DNA from: Spirulina sp. CCY15215
GTDB lineage: Bacteria > Cyanobacteriota > Cyanobacteriia > Cyanobacteriales > Spirulinaceae
Length of the DNA stretch: 51,620 nt
Assembly (NCBI RefSeq): GCF_016888125.1
Contig: NZ_JACSWA010000356.1
Coordinates: forward strand, 1-51,620
Direction: 5' to 3'
The translations under genes and the position numbers were made by a program. Shown here in pieces: positions 25,808-35,843 of this stretch. Below the pieces are notes generated by a model. The model made no database searches, was not told the DNA's origin, and saw only the letters and a program-made list of their open reading frames with translations. The first letter of the stretch is position 1. Every line of letters starts with the position of its first letter.

Positions 25808-26683
25808 ATGGGAACGACAATTTGGGAACTCGATTTTTACTCGCGTCCAATTTTTGATGAAAATAAGAAGAAACTGTGGGAAGTGCTGATCTGCGAAACT
25901 CCCCTCGATATGACGCGATCGCCGGAATCCTTGTTTAAGTTCTCAAAATTCACCAATAACAAAAGCGTGAATTCAATTTGGTTGCGAGAAGCCCTTGAAG
26001 AGGCGATCGCGAAAGCAGCTTATGCCCCCGATCGCATTCGTTTCTTTCGTCGGGCTATGAACAATATGATCCTGAAAGCCTGCGAGGAAGCGGATATACC
26101 TGCTATCCCCAGTCGTCGAACTTACGCGCTAAATCAGTGGATCGGCGATCGCATGGATCGTTTTTATCCAACCCAAGAAGGATATGATGAGGAATCTGCC
26201 CAAGCAACTTCGATTAAATATCCTCCTTTAAATGCCGTACCTCTTCCCGATGCAGTCAAAGGCGATCGCACAGACAAATGGGCATTTGTGTCTTTAGAAG
26301 CGGAAGCCTTTACAGAAATGAAAGATTGGGAGATTGGTTTTAGTGAAGCATTCCCCCTAGAAATGATGGGAATTACCCCTGAAATGAAGATTCCAGGGTT
26401 AATTATCTTTTCCCCTCGCGCAACCCCTTTAGCGGCTTGGATGTCGGGTTTAGAATTAGCATTTTTGCAGTTTGAAAAAGGTCAGTTTCCCCGCTTGCGT
26501 TTGGAAACGGGATCTAGCGATAGTTGGATTTTAGCGGATATTAAAGACGATAAAACTTTAGCCGAAGCGAATGGATTTGAAAACGCAAAAGAAAAAGTCA
26601 ATAATATTCATTTCCTAGCGATTCAGTCTAGCCCAGATTCAGAAGCATTTGCAGGTTTTTGGCTTTTAAAAGAAGACTTATAA
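25808..26683 (+). CDS. Tab2/Atab2-family RNA-binding protein (DUF1092)
   Basis: A 291-residue homologue of Tab2/Atab2, the chloroplast factor needed for translation of psaB and for photosystem assembly. The N-terminal WELDFYSRPIFDENKKKLWEVLICE and the following RFFRRAMNNMILKACEEADIPAIPSRRTYAL are signature stretches. The C-terminal half has LIIFSPRATPLAAWMSGLELAFL and GFWLLKEDL. No membrane helix or signal peptide is present, consistent with a cytoplasmic RNA-binding role. The ATG at 25808 is directly supported by the N-terminal motif. Confidence 0.92.
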   Translation: MGTTIWELDFYSRPIFDENKKKLWEVLICETPLDMTRSPESLFKFSKFTNNKSVNSIWLREALEEAIAKAAYAPDRIRFFRRAMNNMILKACEEADIPAIPSRRTYALNQWIGDRMDRFYPTQEGYDEESAQATSIKYPPLNAVPLPDAVKGDRTDKWAFVSLEAEAFTEMKDWEIGFSEAFPLEMMGITPEMKIPGLIIFSPRATPLAAWMSGLELAFLQFEKGQFPRLRLETGSSDSWILADIKDDKTLAEANGFENAKEKVNNIHFLAIQSSPDSEAFAGFWLLKEDL

Positions 26684-26725
26684 TGCTTTTAGTTTTATCG
26701 TCAGCACTTCAGTGCTTTTAAGTGA

Positions 26726-28051
26726 ATGAATTTATCTGCAATTAAAGGCTTTCGTGGCGCATTTCTTGATTTTGTAGGGGATCCTTTCTATGTCTCCGAA
26801 TTGGAAAGCGTTCGCTATTTTCCCGATGGTTTATTGGTAATAGAAAATGGGATGATTCAAGATTTTGGGGATTATGCAGAAATGCACTCCAAATATACCA
26901 ATCTCTCTATTACTCATTACCGCGATCGCCTAATTCTGCCCGGTTTTATTGACACTCACATTCATTTTCCCCAAACAGAAATGATTGCTGCTTATGGGGA
27001 ACAACTTTTAGAATGGTTGCATCAATATACGTTTCCCACGGAAAGAAAATTCAAAGAGAAAAGCTATGCTAAGAAAATGGCTTCTTTCTTTTTAGATGAA
27101 TTGCTGAGAAATGGTACAACAACGGCTTTAGTTTTTACGACAATATTTCCTGAATCTGTTGACGCATTTTTTGAAGCAGCAGGCGATCGCAATCTTCGCG
27201 CGATCGCGGGTAAAGTTATGATGGATTGTAATGCCCCCGACTATCTCAAAGATACAGCACAATCGTCTTATGAGGAGACAAAAGCACTAATTCAGAAATG
27301 GCATAAAAATGAGCGTTTACTCTATGCCGTCACCCCTCGTTTTGCAGCAACTTCTAGCGAAAAACAATTACAACTTGCAGGGAAATTACTCGCAGAATTT
27401 CCCGATGTTTATCTCCATACACATCTTTCCGAAAATGTCAAGGAAGTTGAATGGATTCGAGAATTATTTCCCCATTCTCAGAACTATTTGGATGTCTACG
27501 ATCGCGCTGGATTAGTGGGCGATCGCTCTATTTTTGCCCACGGGGTACAACTATCCCCCGCAGAATTTAAGCGCTTATCTGAGGCAAATTCAGCGATTTC
27601 TTTTTGTCCGACTTCTAATTTATTTCTCGGAAGCGGATTATTTAAACTTCAGCAAGCGAAGTCTCAAGATACACCAATTAAGGTAGGTTTAGGGACAGAT
27701 GTAGGGGCAGGAACGAGTTTTTCCCTCCTCCAAACTGCAAATGAGGCTTATAAAGTTTCTCAATTACAAGGGAAAAAATTATCCTCTTTTCAAGCCTTAT
27801 TTTTAGCAACTTTAGGGGGTGCAAAAGCACTCAATTTAGAGGAGAAAATCGGTAATTTTGATGTAGGGAAAGAAGCTGATTTTATTGTTGTAAATTTGCA
27901 AGCAACCCCTTTAATGGCCTTGCGAAATTCAGGAGAATTACCCCAAACTCTTGCAGAAATCAGCGATCGCACTTTTGCACTGATGATGTTGGGGGACGAT
28001 CGGGCAATTTCAGCCACTTACATTCTCGGCGATCGCGCAAAAATAACTTGA
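26726..28051 (+). CDS. guaD: Guanine deaminase
   Basis: Guanine deaminase converts guanine to xanthine with release of ammonia, in purine salvage and nitrogen recycling. The 441-residue amidohydrolase has the metal motif LPGFIDTHIHFPQTEMIAAYG, then DELLRNGTTTALVF. It also has YLHTHLSENVKEVEWI with further ligand histidines, FAHGVQLS, and the late metal aspartate in GLGTDVGAGTSFS. The length matches bacterial GuaD. It follows the Tab2 gene by 42 bases and ends 2 bases from a small opposing reading frame. Confidence 0.93.
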   Translation: MNLSAIKGFRGAFLDFVGDPFYVSELESVRYFPDGLLVIENGMIQDFGDYAEMHSKYTNLSITHYRDRLILPGFIDTHIHFPQTEMIAAYGEQLLEWLHQYTFPTERKFKEKSYAKKMASFFLDELLRNGTTTALVFTTIFPESVDAFFEAAGDRNLRAIAGKVMMDCNAPDYLKDTAQSSYEETKALIQKWHKNERLLYAVTPRFAATSSEKQLQLAGKLLAEFPDVYLHTHLSENVKEVEWIRELFPHSQNYLDVYDRAGLVGDRSIFAHGVQLSPAEFKRLSEANSAISFCPTSNLFLGSGLFKLQQAKSQDTPIKVGLGTDVGAGTSFSLLQTANEAYKVSQLQGKKLSSFQALFLATLGGAKALNLEEKIGNFDVGKEADFIVVNLQATPLMALRNSGELPQTLAEISDRTFALMMLGDDRAISATYILGDRAKIT

Positions 28052-28052
28052 A

Positions 28053-28175
28053 TTAAACTAAACGCATGGGAATACCATTGTGAGGGGCAACAGTTACACC
28101 TCGACGCTTGATTTTAGGAAGAAGCAAATAAATACAGGGGGAAAATCTTGTTTCAGGTTCAAAATGATAACCCAT
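28053..28175 (-). CDS. Possible 40-residue reading frame downstream of mfd
   Basis: From the ATG at 28175 the frame reads MGYHFEPETRFSPCIYLLL, then a basic PKIKRR segment and a C-terminal PHNGIPMRLV. It is in the same frame as mfd directly after the mfd TAA, with no other stop between. It could be a readthrough tail, a decayed gene or chance. There is no clear ribosome binding site, and I do not recognise the sequence. Confidence 0.25.
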   Translation of the reverse strand: MGYHFEPETRFSPCIYLLLPKIKRRGVTVAPHNGIPMRLV

Positions 28176-28202
28176 TAAGTCTAAAGGAAATTTATGGTTT
28201 CT

Positions 28203-31200
28203 TTATTCCTCATTAATTAGATTTTGCTGCATTCTCCCCAACCAATCAATTAAACTTTCTAATTGCTTTTCTGGTTTGATTACTCCTAACCCACGCACTG
28301 TAACTTTTTTGGGAGAATAAACAAAGCGAGAAATTAAGTGCCTGGGAATATTTTCTCGTAACAATCGCCATGCGGGTTCTTCCATAGGTGTTTCTAAGAT
28401 AACGTGCTGTTTTCCATCGGGTTTGATGCGGGAAAAACCGAGAGATTTGGCAATTTGTTTTAAGCGAATAACTTGGATCAATTGTTGTGCAGGACCGGGG
28501 ATTTTTCCATAGCGATCGCGCCAATCATCCTCAATATATGCTAACTCTTTTGCAGAAGTTGCCGTCGCCACTGCTCGATAAGCAGACATCTTTTGTTCTA
28601 AATCGGGGATATAATCATTAGGAATAAATGCCGTCAGTTTTAAGTCTATGCTAGTATCGTCAACTTTGGGGATTTCTTGCCCTTGAACTTCTTGAATTGC
28701 CTCCTGTAACATGGACATATAAAGATCGAAACCGATCGCCGTCATTTGTCCTGATTGTTCTGCCCCCAAAATATTACCGACTCCGCGTATTTCCATATCT
28801 CGGGTGGCCAATTGATAGCCCGATCCTAACTGGGTAAATTCTTGAATTGCCCGCAATCTTTTCCGAGCCGTATCTGATAGTTCTCGTTTATGAGGATATA
28901 ATAGCCAAGCGTGTGCTTGGATGCCCGATCGCCCAACTCTTCCACGTAATTGATAGAGTTGAGATAAGCCAAATTTTTGAGAATCTTCGACAATAATAGT
29001 ATTAACGCGAGGGATATCTAAACCCGACTCAATAATAGTGGTACAAACTAAAATATCTGCCTCACCATTATTAAAAGAAAGCATAGTCGCTTCTAATTCA
29101 TTCGCTTCCATTTGTCCGTGGGCGATCGCAATTCTTGCACTGGGAATCATTCGTATTAACTGCCCGCTAATTGCTTCAATTCCTTCGACTCTGGGAGTGA
29201 CATAAAAGATTTGTCCTCCTCGATCTAATTCATTCCGAATGGCAGTACGAATCACTTCAGGATTATAAGGGGAAAGATGGGTTTGAATGGGACGACGAGA
29301 AGGAGGAGGTGTTGTAATTAAGCTCATCTCGCGAATACCAGAAAGAGACATATAAAGAGTACGAGGAATCGGAGTTGCACTTAAGGTTAGAACATCAACT
29401 TCAGCCTTAAAAGATTTAATTTTTTCCTTTTGATTGACTCCAAATCGTTGTTCTTCATCTACCACTAAAAGCCCTAAATCTTTGAATTCTACTCCTTTTC
29501 CTAAAAGTTGTTGCGTACCCACGACAATATCAAGTTCCCCTGTTTTTAAGCGTTGTAAAATCTCTTTTCTTTCCGATGCTGTGCGAAAACGATTCAATAA
29601 ACCAACATTAATCGGATAAGGAGAAAAACGTTCTTTTAAAGTATGATAGTGCTGCTGAGTTAAAATAGTTGTTGGTGCCAAAAAAGCAACCTGTTTATTT
29701 GCTGTTGTGACAACCTTAAAAATTGAACGAATAGCGACTTCTGTTTTCCCAAATCCGACATCTCCACAAATTAACCGATCCATCGGGCGATCGCTTTCTA
29801 AATCTCGCTTCACATCTTGTACTGCTTTCAGTTGATCGGGAGTAGGTTGGTAGGGGAAAGAATCTTCAAATTCTTCTTGCCAAGGGGCATCAGCAGGATA
29901 AGCAAAGCCTTGCTGTTTTGAGCGTTTGGCGTAAAGTTTTAAAAGATCGACAGCAATTTTCTTAATCGCTTTTTTAACCCGATTTTTCCTCTTTGTCCAC
30001 ATTGTCCCCGTCATTTTATCAAGTTCGGGTTTCCCGGTGCCAGTTTGTCGAAAACGGGATAAATTATCTAAGGAATCTGCGGGGACGCGCAAAATCCCAT
30101 CGGCATATTTAAGGGTAATATATTCTCGTAACTCTAGGGTTTCTAACCCAATAAATTGACCGACTCCGTAATGCTTATGAACGACATAATCTTTAGGTGC
30201 TAATTTATTAACATCGACTTTTTGAGAAGCTGCACGACGACGCTTGCGAATATAGGTTGGACTGGCGAGAGTATGCTGCCCAAAAAACTCGCGATCGCTG
30301 ACTAAAACAATGCGAAAAGTCGGTAAAACAAAACCCTCTAATTCTGCCAAACCGGAATATTTTACCGCAACGGCTGTCTTCTGTACGTGCAAGCGATCGA
30401 TCGCCGGATAATCTTTGGGGTTGGGAACAAATTGCGCCGCACAATCATGTTCTTGAAGCAGGGAAACAGAGCGAGAAGGTTGAGCAGAAATGAGCCATGT
30501 TGTATAATGATTTAAAGTCATGCCATGATAAATTTCTCGCTTTCCTCGCAGAATTTCTGCTAACTTAGCAAATTGATGGGGTGTAGTCGGAAGAGGGCGA
30601 CTGGCTAAATTAACAACTGGAATCGAAGATTGGGTTTTTTCTTCTGCTAATTCCGATAATAATAAGCGCGGAAATTGAGTCGCGATCGCCTTGAGAGTAT
30701 CCTCAAAAAAAGCGTGACTTTTCGGTAATTCTTGACGATCTATAATTGCAGCTTTCCATTGTTCTTCTGCATGGTGTACCCAAAGATCGCTATGGGCGCG
30801 ACATTGTTCAATCTCATCAATAGCAATCAGTGTATTTTCCGGTAAATAATCCAATAAAGAAGCAGGTTTTGCAAACGCCAATCCTAGAAAACGGCGCATT
30901 CCTTCCGGATAGCTTCCGACTGCAAATAATTCCTGTTCTTCTGGCGTAAAATATGCGGCAAAGCGATCGCTCAATTTCCCTGTTTCTTTATCTTTTAATG
31001 CGTCGGCAATAATGGGAGAAAAACTGGTAGGAGTTAAAGATAAAGTTGCAATTTTATCCAGCGATCGCTGAGTTGCTGGGTCAAATTCCCGCATCTTTTC
31101 CAACTCATCCCCAAACCATTCCAAACGCAAGGGAAGTTCCGCAGAAACGGGAAAAATATCAACAATATCCCCTCTCCTACTCCATTGTCCTTCCGTCTCC

Positions 31201-31748
31201 ACTAGAGAAACTCTTTCGTAACCTAACTTTGTCAACTGGCGATCGCAGTCTTTCGCCTTCATCGTCATGCCAACTTCTAAAGTTAAGCAATAAGAAGCAA
31301 ATATTTCTGGCGGTGGTAAGTGAGGTTGCAAAGCTCGTTCTGTTGTGACAATAACAAAACCAGATTCGCTGTTGCTGGCAACTTCTCCCAACCCTTCCTG
31401 ACTCCGGAAAGTTTCTAATTCACCAATTGTCGCCATCTGTCCCCAAATCATCTCAGATTCCGGGTCAAATGGCTCGTAAGGGGACGCTTCTGAGGTGGGA
31501 TAGAAGAAGAAAAAGTCTTTTGAACCCATCGCCTCTAATTGAGCCGCCCAGCGCCCAGCTTCTTCCAAAGTGGCACAGACAACAAAGAGATTCTTTCCTG
31601 CCGATCGCGCCAAGGCTGAAGATACCAAGCCTTTCGGTAAGCGGGGGATGCCATTCAGTTGCAGAATATTTTGTTGTTGGAGTTTAGCGCAAAGTTCGCG
31701 AGTGAGAGGCGATCGGGTTAGAGTGCGAATAACTGAAGATAAGGGCAT
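28203..31748 (-). CDS. mfd: Transcription-repair coupling factor Mfd
   Basis: Mfd releases RNA polymerase stalled at lesions and recruits UvrA. The 1181-residue protein has the expected order. The UvrB-homology region spans ~1-450. The RNA polymerase interaction domain is at ~510-600 ([22 protein letters not shown]). The helicase has Walker [11 protein letters not shown], a DEEQ box ([10 protein letters not shown]) and [20 protein letters not shown]. The RecG-like TRG motif region is near [20 protein letters not shown]. The C-terminal TRCF domain is present (~1000-1150). It is transcribed after the repeat-rich coiled-coil gene (9 bases upstream), so the two may be co-transcribed. Confidence 0.97.
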   Translation of the reverse strand: MPLSSVIRTLTRSPLTRELCAKLQQQNILQLNGIPRLPKGLVSSALARSAGKNLFVVCATLEEAGRWAAQLEAMGSKDFFFFYPTSEASPYEPFDPESEMIWGQMATIGELETFRSQEGLGEVASNSESGFVIVTTERALQPHLPPPEIFASYCLTLEVGMTMKAKDCDRQLTKLGYERVSLVETEGQWSRRGDIVDIFPVSAELPLRLEWFGDELEKMREFDPATQRSLDKIATLSLTPTSFSPIIADALKDKETGKLSDRFAAYFTPEEQELFAVGSYPEGMRRFLGLAFAKPASLLDYLPENTLIAIDEIEQCRAHSDLWVHHAEEQWKAAIIDRQELPKSHAFFEDTLKAIATQFPRLLLSELAEEKTQSSIPVVNLASRPLPTTPHQFAKLAEILRGKREIYHGMTLNHYTTWLISAQPSRSVSLLQEHDCAAQFVPNPKDYPAIDRLHVQKTAVAVKYSGLAELEGFVLPTFRIVLVSDREFFGQHTLASPTYIRKRRRAASQKVDVNKLAPKDYVVHKHYGVGQFIGLETLELREYITLKYADGILRVPADSLDNLSRFRQTGTGKPELDKMTGTMWTKRKNRVKKAIKKIAVDLLKLYAKRSKQQGFAYPADAPWQEEFEDSFPYQPTPDQLKAVQDVKRDLESDRPMDRLICGDVGFGKTEVAIRSIFKVVTTANKQVAFLAPTTILTQQHYHTLKERFSPYPINVGLLNRFRTASERKEILQRLKTGELDIVVGTQQLLGKGVEFKDLGLLVVDEEQRFGVNQKEKIKSFKAEVDVLTLSATPIPRTLYMSLSGIREMSLITTPPPSRRPIQTHLSPYNPEVIRTAIRNELDRGGQIFYVTPRVEGIEAISGQLIRMIPSARIAIAHGQMEANELEATMLSFNNGEADILVCTTIIESGLDIPRVNTIIVEDSQKFGLSQLYQLRGRVGRSGIQAHAWLLYPHKRELSDTARKRLRAIQEFTQLGSGYQLATRDMEIRGVGNILGAEQSGQMTAIGFDLYMSMLQEAIQEVQGQEIPKVDDTSIDLKLTAFIPNDYIPDLEQKMSAYRAVATATSAKELAYIEDDWRDRYGKIPGPAQQLIQVIRLKQIAKSLGFSRIKPDGKQHVILETPMEEPAWRLLRENIPRHLISRFVYSPKKVTVRGLGVIKPEKQLESLIDWLGRMQQNLINEE

Positions 31749-31757
31749 ATTTGTTAT

Positions 31758-32180
31758 TTAACCTTCCTCGTTGCGTCGAATTAAGTAGCGAATTTCTTCC
31801 AGTAAAACATTAAACCGCTCATCACTTTCAGCTTGACGTTTCTTAAGTAACTCTCTTTCTTGTTTCGCAATTTCTATCTCTTGTTTGACAACTTCCATAT
31901 CCCGTTGACTTTGAGCAGCTACTTGTAGTAAAGCCTGTACTGTAATTCTCAAACCATCGACGCTATCTTTCACCTCGCTAACACTTTCACGCATTTCGCT
32001 CATACCTTCACGCATTTCGCTAACACTTTCACGCATTTCGCTAACACTTTCACGCATTTCGCTCATACTTTCACGCATTTCGCTCATACCTTCACGCATT
32101 TCGCCCATACTTTCACGCATTTCGCTGACGCTTGATGCCAACCCGTCGAGCATTTGATCTGTCCAACGTTCCACTGTCAT
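31758..32180 (-). CDS. Repeat coiled-coil protein
   Basis: A 140-residue protein. Residues ~17-72 consist of about eight near-identical 7-residue units of the form SEMRE(S/G)(M/V). In the DNA this is a 21-base tandem repeat running roughly 31970-32130. A second helical part (~75-135) is rich in Glu, Lys and Gln and ends EEIRYLIRRNEEG. No signal peptide or membrane helix is visible. It is likely a long coiled-coil rod that binds a partner. Repeat number may change by slippage because the period is in frame. It sits 9 bases upstream of mfd on the same strand. Function is unknown. Confidence 0.75.
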   Translation of the reverse strand: MTVERWTDQMLDGLASSVSEMRESMGEMREGMSEMRESMSEMRESVSEMRESVSEMREGMSEMRESVSEVKDSVDGLRITVQALLQVAAQSQRDMEVVKQEIEIAKQERELLKKRQAESDERFNVLLEEIRYLIRRNEEG

Positions 32181-32352
32181 TGGCTTTTTCCTCTACTGTT
32201 GAGATTTGATACTTTAAGATTTTATCAGAATATTGGTGCGGTCGAACTACTCTCTTACTAGGATTTGTGGATTTGTAGCGCCTGCTAGTGACCGACTCAA
32301 TCTGAATTTAGAGGTTTACTGTGGTCTTGCGCTTTGTGGTAGAATTGATCAC

Positions 32353-32369
32353 TGTTACGAATTGTAACA
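32353..32369. promoter_or_regulatory. Inverted repeat TGTTAC-N5-GTAACA
   Basis: TGTTACGAATTGTAACA is a perfect inverted repeat with a 5-base centre, located 61-77 bases before the lspA ATG. It does not match the NtcA or HLR1 patterns. It may be an operator for an unidentified regulator or a chance palindrome. Confidence 0.35.
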
Positions 32370-32429
32370 AATCCTTTGATTAAGACGAATGAATATTCCC
32401 CCCATATATAAACATTAACAAACCTATCT

Positions 32430-32921
32430 ATGGCATCGCAACGCAACAACTTGCGTAAAAACCTTTTCTTCTGGATCGCTGCCCTCATCGGCCTTACCTT
32501 AGACCAATTGAGTAAATATTGGGTAATGAATAGCTTTGCCAGTCTTGGCCAGACTATGCCCATTCTGCCAGGAATCTTCCATTTTACCTATGTTGTAAAC
32601 ACCGGAGCCGCCTTTAGTCTTTTTCTGGGAGGGGCTGGTTGGCTGCGCTGGCTGTCCCTTATTGTTAGTTTGGGACTTATGGCTTTTGCTTGGTTTGGTG
32701 CCCCTATGAGGCTTCCCGAACAATTTGGCTATGGGTTAATTTTATCAGGGGCGATCGGCAATGGAGTCTGTCGTTTTCTCTACAGTCACGTCGTTGATTT
32801 TCTCGATTTTCGCTGGATTCAATTTCCCGTGTTTAATCTAGCTGACACTTTTATTAACATAGGAATTGCTTTCCTTCTATATTCGGCTTTTTTCGAGATG
32901 AGAGTGGGGGGTAGGGAGTAG
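32430..32921 (+). CDS. lspA: Lipoprotein signal peptidase (signal peptidase II)
   Basis: LspA cuts the signal peptide from diacylated prolipoproteins in the inner membrane. The 163-residue product has four hydrophobic helices. It has the motifs LDQLSKYWV, VVNTGAAFSLF and FPVFNLADTFINIG; the aspartates in DQLSK and LADT regions belong to the aspartyl-protease active site region of the family. Length is normal. The ATG at 32430 fits the first helix. The gene for an FHA-containing penicillin-binding protein starts 40 bases downstream, suggesting a cell-envelope operon. Confidence 0.95.
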   Translation: MASQRNNLRKNLFFWIAALIGLTLDQLSKYWVMNSFASLGQTMPILPGIFHFTYVVNTGAAFSLFLGGAGWLRWLSLIVSLGLMAFAWFGAPMRLPEQFGYGLILSGAIGNGVCRFLYSHVVDFLDFRWIQFPVFNLADTFINIGIAFLLYSAFFEMRVGGRE

Positions 32922-32961
32922 GCAAAAATTCACGATCGCAGTATTTCACAAATTTTCAACA

Positions 32962-35193
32962 ATGGCTAACAATCCTGTCACGCAAATCTTTACCCAAATA
33001 GCCCAAACTATCCAAGCACAGGTTAACACGGTATTTGCACTTAAGCCTGGGGCAAGGGTTCCAGAATTGTGGGTACAGGAAGAAAATGCCGACGAAGCGG
33101 AGATACATCCTTTAATTGGCGATAAATATACCTTGGGGCGCAGTTCTCGCCAAAGTGATATTGTGGTGCGAAATCCAGTGGTCAGTCAAGTGCATTTGTC
33201 TCTGACCCGCGATCGCCAGCATCCGCAAAATTTTCTCCTCCGAGATGAGCGATCGACGAATGGGGTCTATATTAAAAGACGGCGTTTGGATACCCTCTTT
33301 CTCCGTCATGGAGATGTCCTCACTCTCGGTCCTCCTGAATTAGCCAATGGGGTTCGGATTCAATTTCACAATCCTCCTCCCTTATGGGTGCGTCTCCTGC
33401 GTTACAGCCTCTATGGGGTGGGGGGTATTACGGGGATTATTACTGCCTTAATTCTTGTAGAATGGACGAAAATTCCTGTCAATCCTTTGCCTTTGGGGGT
33501 TCAAGGTCCCGTAGTGGTCAACGCCCGAGATGGAGAAACTCCTTTACGTCCCCTGCGGACCGATGCCCATCGAGAGTTAAAGCGTTTATCGGATTTTTCC
33601 CCCTATCTTCCCAAAGCGGTTATTGCTTCGGAAGACAGTCGCTATTATTGGCATTTAGGGGTCGATCCTTTGGGAATTTTGCGGGCTGTGATTATTAATG
33701 TTCAAAAGCAGGGCATCGCCCAAGGGGGAAGTACTGTCACTCAACAATTAGCGCGGAGTTTGTATCCTGAATATACGGGGCGATCGAATACCGCAGGGCG
33801 CAAGATTCGCGAGGCGATCGTCTCTTTAAAGTTAGAAACTTTTTATAGCAAAGATGAATTACTGAAAACCTATTTGAATCGCGTTTATTTGGGCATCGGC
33901 AGTTATGGGTTTGAAGATGCAGCACGGTTTTATTTTAATAAATCGGCGGCGGATTTGACTCTTTCGGAAGCGGCGAGTTTGGTGGCAATTTTACCCGCCC
34001 CGAATAGTTACAATCCAGTACAAGATTATAAAACGGCGGTACAGTTGCGCGATCGCATTCTAACTCGTATGGCACAGTTGGGGATGGTATCCCAGGAAGA
34101 AGCAACTCGGGCGCGGCGATCGCGGATTGAGGTCAGTCCCGAGGCACAAGATGCCCTCTCCAATACCATTGCCCCCTATTTTTACAGTTATGTTTTTACA
34201 GAAATTGAAGATTTATTGGGGGAAGGTTTGGCAAGGGAAGGTAATTTTATTGTGGAAACGGGATTAGATATTGATAAGCAAAAGGAGGCTGAGAAAGCCC
34301 TCAAAAATGCCGTGGAAGGGGATGGATCGCGCTTAAATTTCCAACAGGGGGCGATCGTTACTCTCAATAGTGAAACGGGGGAAATTTTAGCATTGGTGGG
34401 GGGAGTAGATTATGCTAAAAGTCAGTTCAACCGGGCAACTCAGGCACAACGACAACCGGGATCGACTTTTAAAGTCTTTGCTTATGCTGCGGCGATCGCG
34501 GCGGGAAATTCCCCAGGTAAAACCTATTCTTGCGCCCCGGTTTCTTGGCAGGGACAAAACTATCGCGGTTGTGAGCGCAGTAGTGGTAATATTGATATGT
34601 ATCGAGGTTTGGCACAGTCGGAGAATGCGGTGGCACTGCGAGTTGCTAAAGATGCAGGATTAAATAACACGATCGCAATGGCACAAAATCTGGGCATTAA
34701 ATCCCCCTTACGTGCCTCCCCAGGGTTGGTTTTAGGGGAAAGCGAGGTAAATGTATTGGAATTAACAGGCGCTTATGGAGCCTTAGCTAATAATGGGGTC
34801 TGGAATCGTCCCCATGCCATTAAACGCATTCTTGACAGTGGGGATTGTAGCGATCCTGAAAATCCCCAAACTTGTCGTGTTATTTATGATTTTGCCACGG
34901 ATGAGGGTGCAACTAAACAAGCTATTTCCAGCGCGATCGCCCAAACTCTCACCACTTTACTACAAGGAGTCGTACAAGGAGGTACCGGAGGACGCGCCGC
35001 GATCGGTTGGGGGGAAGCAGGGAAAACTGGAACAACTGATCGCTCTGTCGATTTATGGTTTGTCGGTTATATCCCTTCTCGACAACTCGTCACGGGAATC
35101 TGGCTAGGGAATGACGACAACTCTCCCACTCGCAGCAGCAGTTCCCAAGCGGCACAACTTTGGGCAAGTTATATGCGCCAAATAGTGCGTTAA
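32962..35193 (+). CDS. Class A penicillin-binding protein with N-terminal FHA domain
   Basis: A bifunctional peptidoglycan synthase of 743 residues. Residues ~48-125 form an FHA domain (YTLGRSSRQSDIVV, then NPVVSQVHLSL and STNGVYI), which recognises phosphothreonine peptides. A membrane helix follows at ~143-167. The glycosyltransferase 51 domain has EDSRYYWHLGVD with catalytic Glu224, then GGSTVTQQLARSLY. The transpeptidase has STFK (Ser501, Lys504), SEN (553-555) and KTG (688-690). The FHA-PBP fusion suggests that wall synthesis is recruited or controlled by Ser/Thr protein kinases. The gene is 40 bases after lspA. Confidence 0.95.
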   Translation: MANNPVTQIFTQIAQTIQAQVNTVFALKPGARVPELWVQEENADEAEIHPLIGDKYTLGRSSRQSDIVVRNPVVSQVHLSLTRDRQHPQNFLLRDERSTNGVYIKRRRLDTLFLRHGDVLTLGPPELANGVRIQFHNPPPLWVRLLRYSLYGVGGITGIITALILVEWTKIPVNPLPLGVQGPVVVNARDGETPLRPLRTDAHRELKRLSDFSPYLPKAVIASEDSRYYWHLGVDPLGILRAVIINVQKQGIAQGGSTVTQQLARSLYPEYTGRSNTAGRKIREAIVSLKLETFYSKDELLKTYLNRVYLGIGSYGFEDAARFYFNKSAADLTLSEAASLVAILPAPNSYNPVQDYKTAVQLRDRILTRMAQLGMVSQEEATRARRSRIEVSPEAQDALSNTIAPYFYSYVFTEIEDLLGEGLAREGNFIVETGLDIDKQKEAEKALKNAVEGDGSRLNFQQGAIVTLNSETGEILALVGGVDYAKSQFNRATQAQRQPGSTFKVFAYAAAIAAGNSPGKTYSCAPVSWQGQNYRGCERSSGNIDMYRGLAQSENAVALRVAKDAGLNNTIAMAQNLGIKSPLRASPGLVLGESEVNVLELTGAYGALANNGVWNRPHAIKRILDSGDCSDPENPQTCRVIYDFATDEGATKQAISSAIAQTLTTLLQGVVQGGTGGRAAIGWGEAGKTGTTDRSVDLWFVGYIPSRQLVTGIWLGNDDNSPTRSSSSQAAQLWASYMRQIVR

Positions 35194-35223
35194 ATTGCCT
35201 TCCCTAAACTCCCCTAAACTCCC

Positions 35224-35583
35224 CTAAACGGATAAAGGTTCTTTTTCCTTTTCCAAGTGTGTTGTAGAGATGGTTTTATGAAAACTCTTTTCTAAAACTA
35301 CATAAATCCCTCGGCGAATCACTTGTTCTCGATCTAACTGCCGTTCTGCCGACTCGTTTAAGAGAGAAGAAAGCTGAAGAGGAGAAACTCTTTCTTCATC
35401 AAATACAGTTTCATCGAATACAGTATAGTTATTAGGAATTCGACTTAAAACATAGGCAACTAAATCGGGAAATAAATCTCTTTTCATAAAATCTTTTTGG
35501 ATCTGGTCGGGCTGTTCCGTGAGGATTTGATTAATATCCTCCTTCACAAATAAAAGGGTTAGGTTGACCAAGTTTTTTGCCAT
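35224..35583 (-). CDS. ComFB-like protein
   Basis: A 119-residue protein with a ComFB-type core (LFPDLVAYVLSRIPNNYTVFDE), then a C-terminal helix (REQVIRRGIYVVLEKSF). ComFB proteins of cyanobacteria are reported receptors for cyclic dinucleotides and influence competence and motility. The assignment is by eye and moderate. I chose the ATG at 35583 because a GGGAGG sequence is directly upstream; a TTG four codons earlier gives a longer product. It is convergent with the penicillin-binding protein gene and divergent from the GlmS-like gene. Confidence 0.6.
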   Translation of the reverse strand: MAKNLVNLTLLFVKEDINQILTEQPDQIQKDFMKRDLFPDLVAYVLSRIPNNYTVFDETVFDEERVSPLQLSSLLNESAERQLDREQVIRRGIYVVLEKSFHKTISTTHLEKEKEPLSV

Positions 35584-35783
35584 ATATCCTCCCAAAAATT
35601 CCTCCCAAAAATCGACGGCTGTTTTTGCCCTCCGCCTTCAATTATAAACATAAAACGGTAGCTAATTAAACCAACCCGTCTTTATAATTCTTATCGTTTT
35701 TCCCCTTCCCCAATCATCAAATCGTTTTGCATATCAAGCCAATTTTGTCAACTTATCTAATAATTGAGTAATTGTACTCAATC

Positions 35784-35839
35784 AATCATGGATAAGGGAT
35801 AATGAATCATGGATAATGGATAATGAATCATTGATAACT
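35784..35839. repeat. Eight-unit heptamer array before the GlmS-like gene
   Basis: Eight 7-base units in phase, AATCATG, GATAAGG and GATAATG types, ending 4 bases before the ATG at 35844. No other ribosome binding site is seen in the last 20 bases. Confidence 0.88.
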
Positions 35840-35843
35840 GACC

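Noticed and set aside
32353-32369. NtcA-binding site before lspA
   Set aside because: The site lacks the GTA-N8-TAC pattern; it is only a generic inverted repeat.
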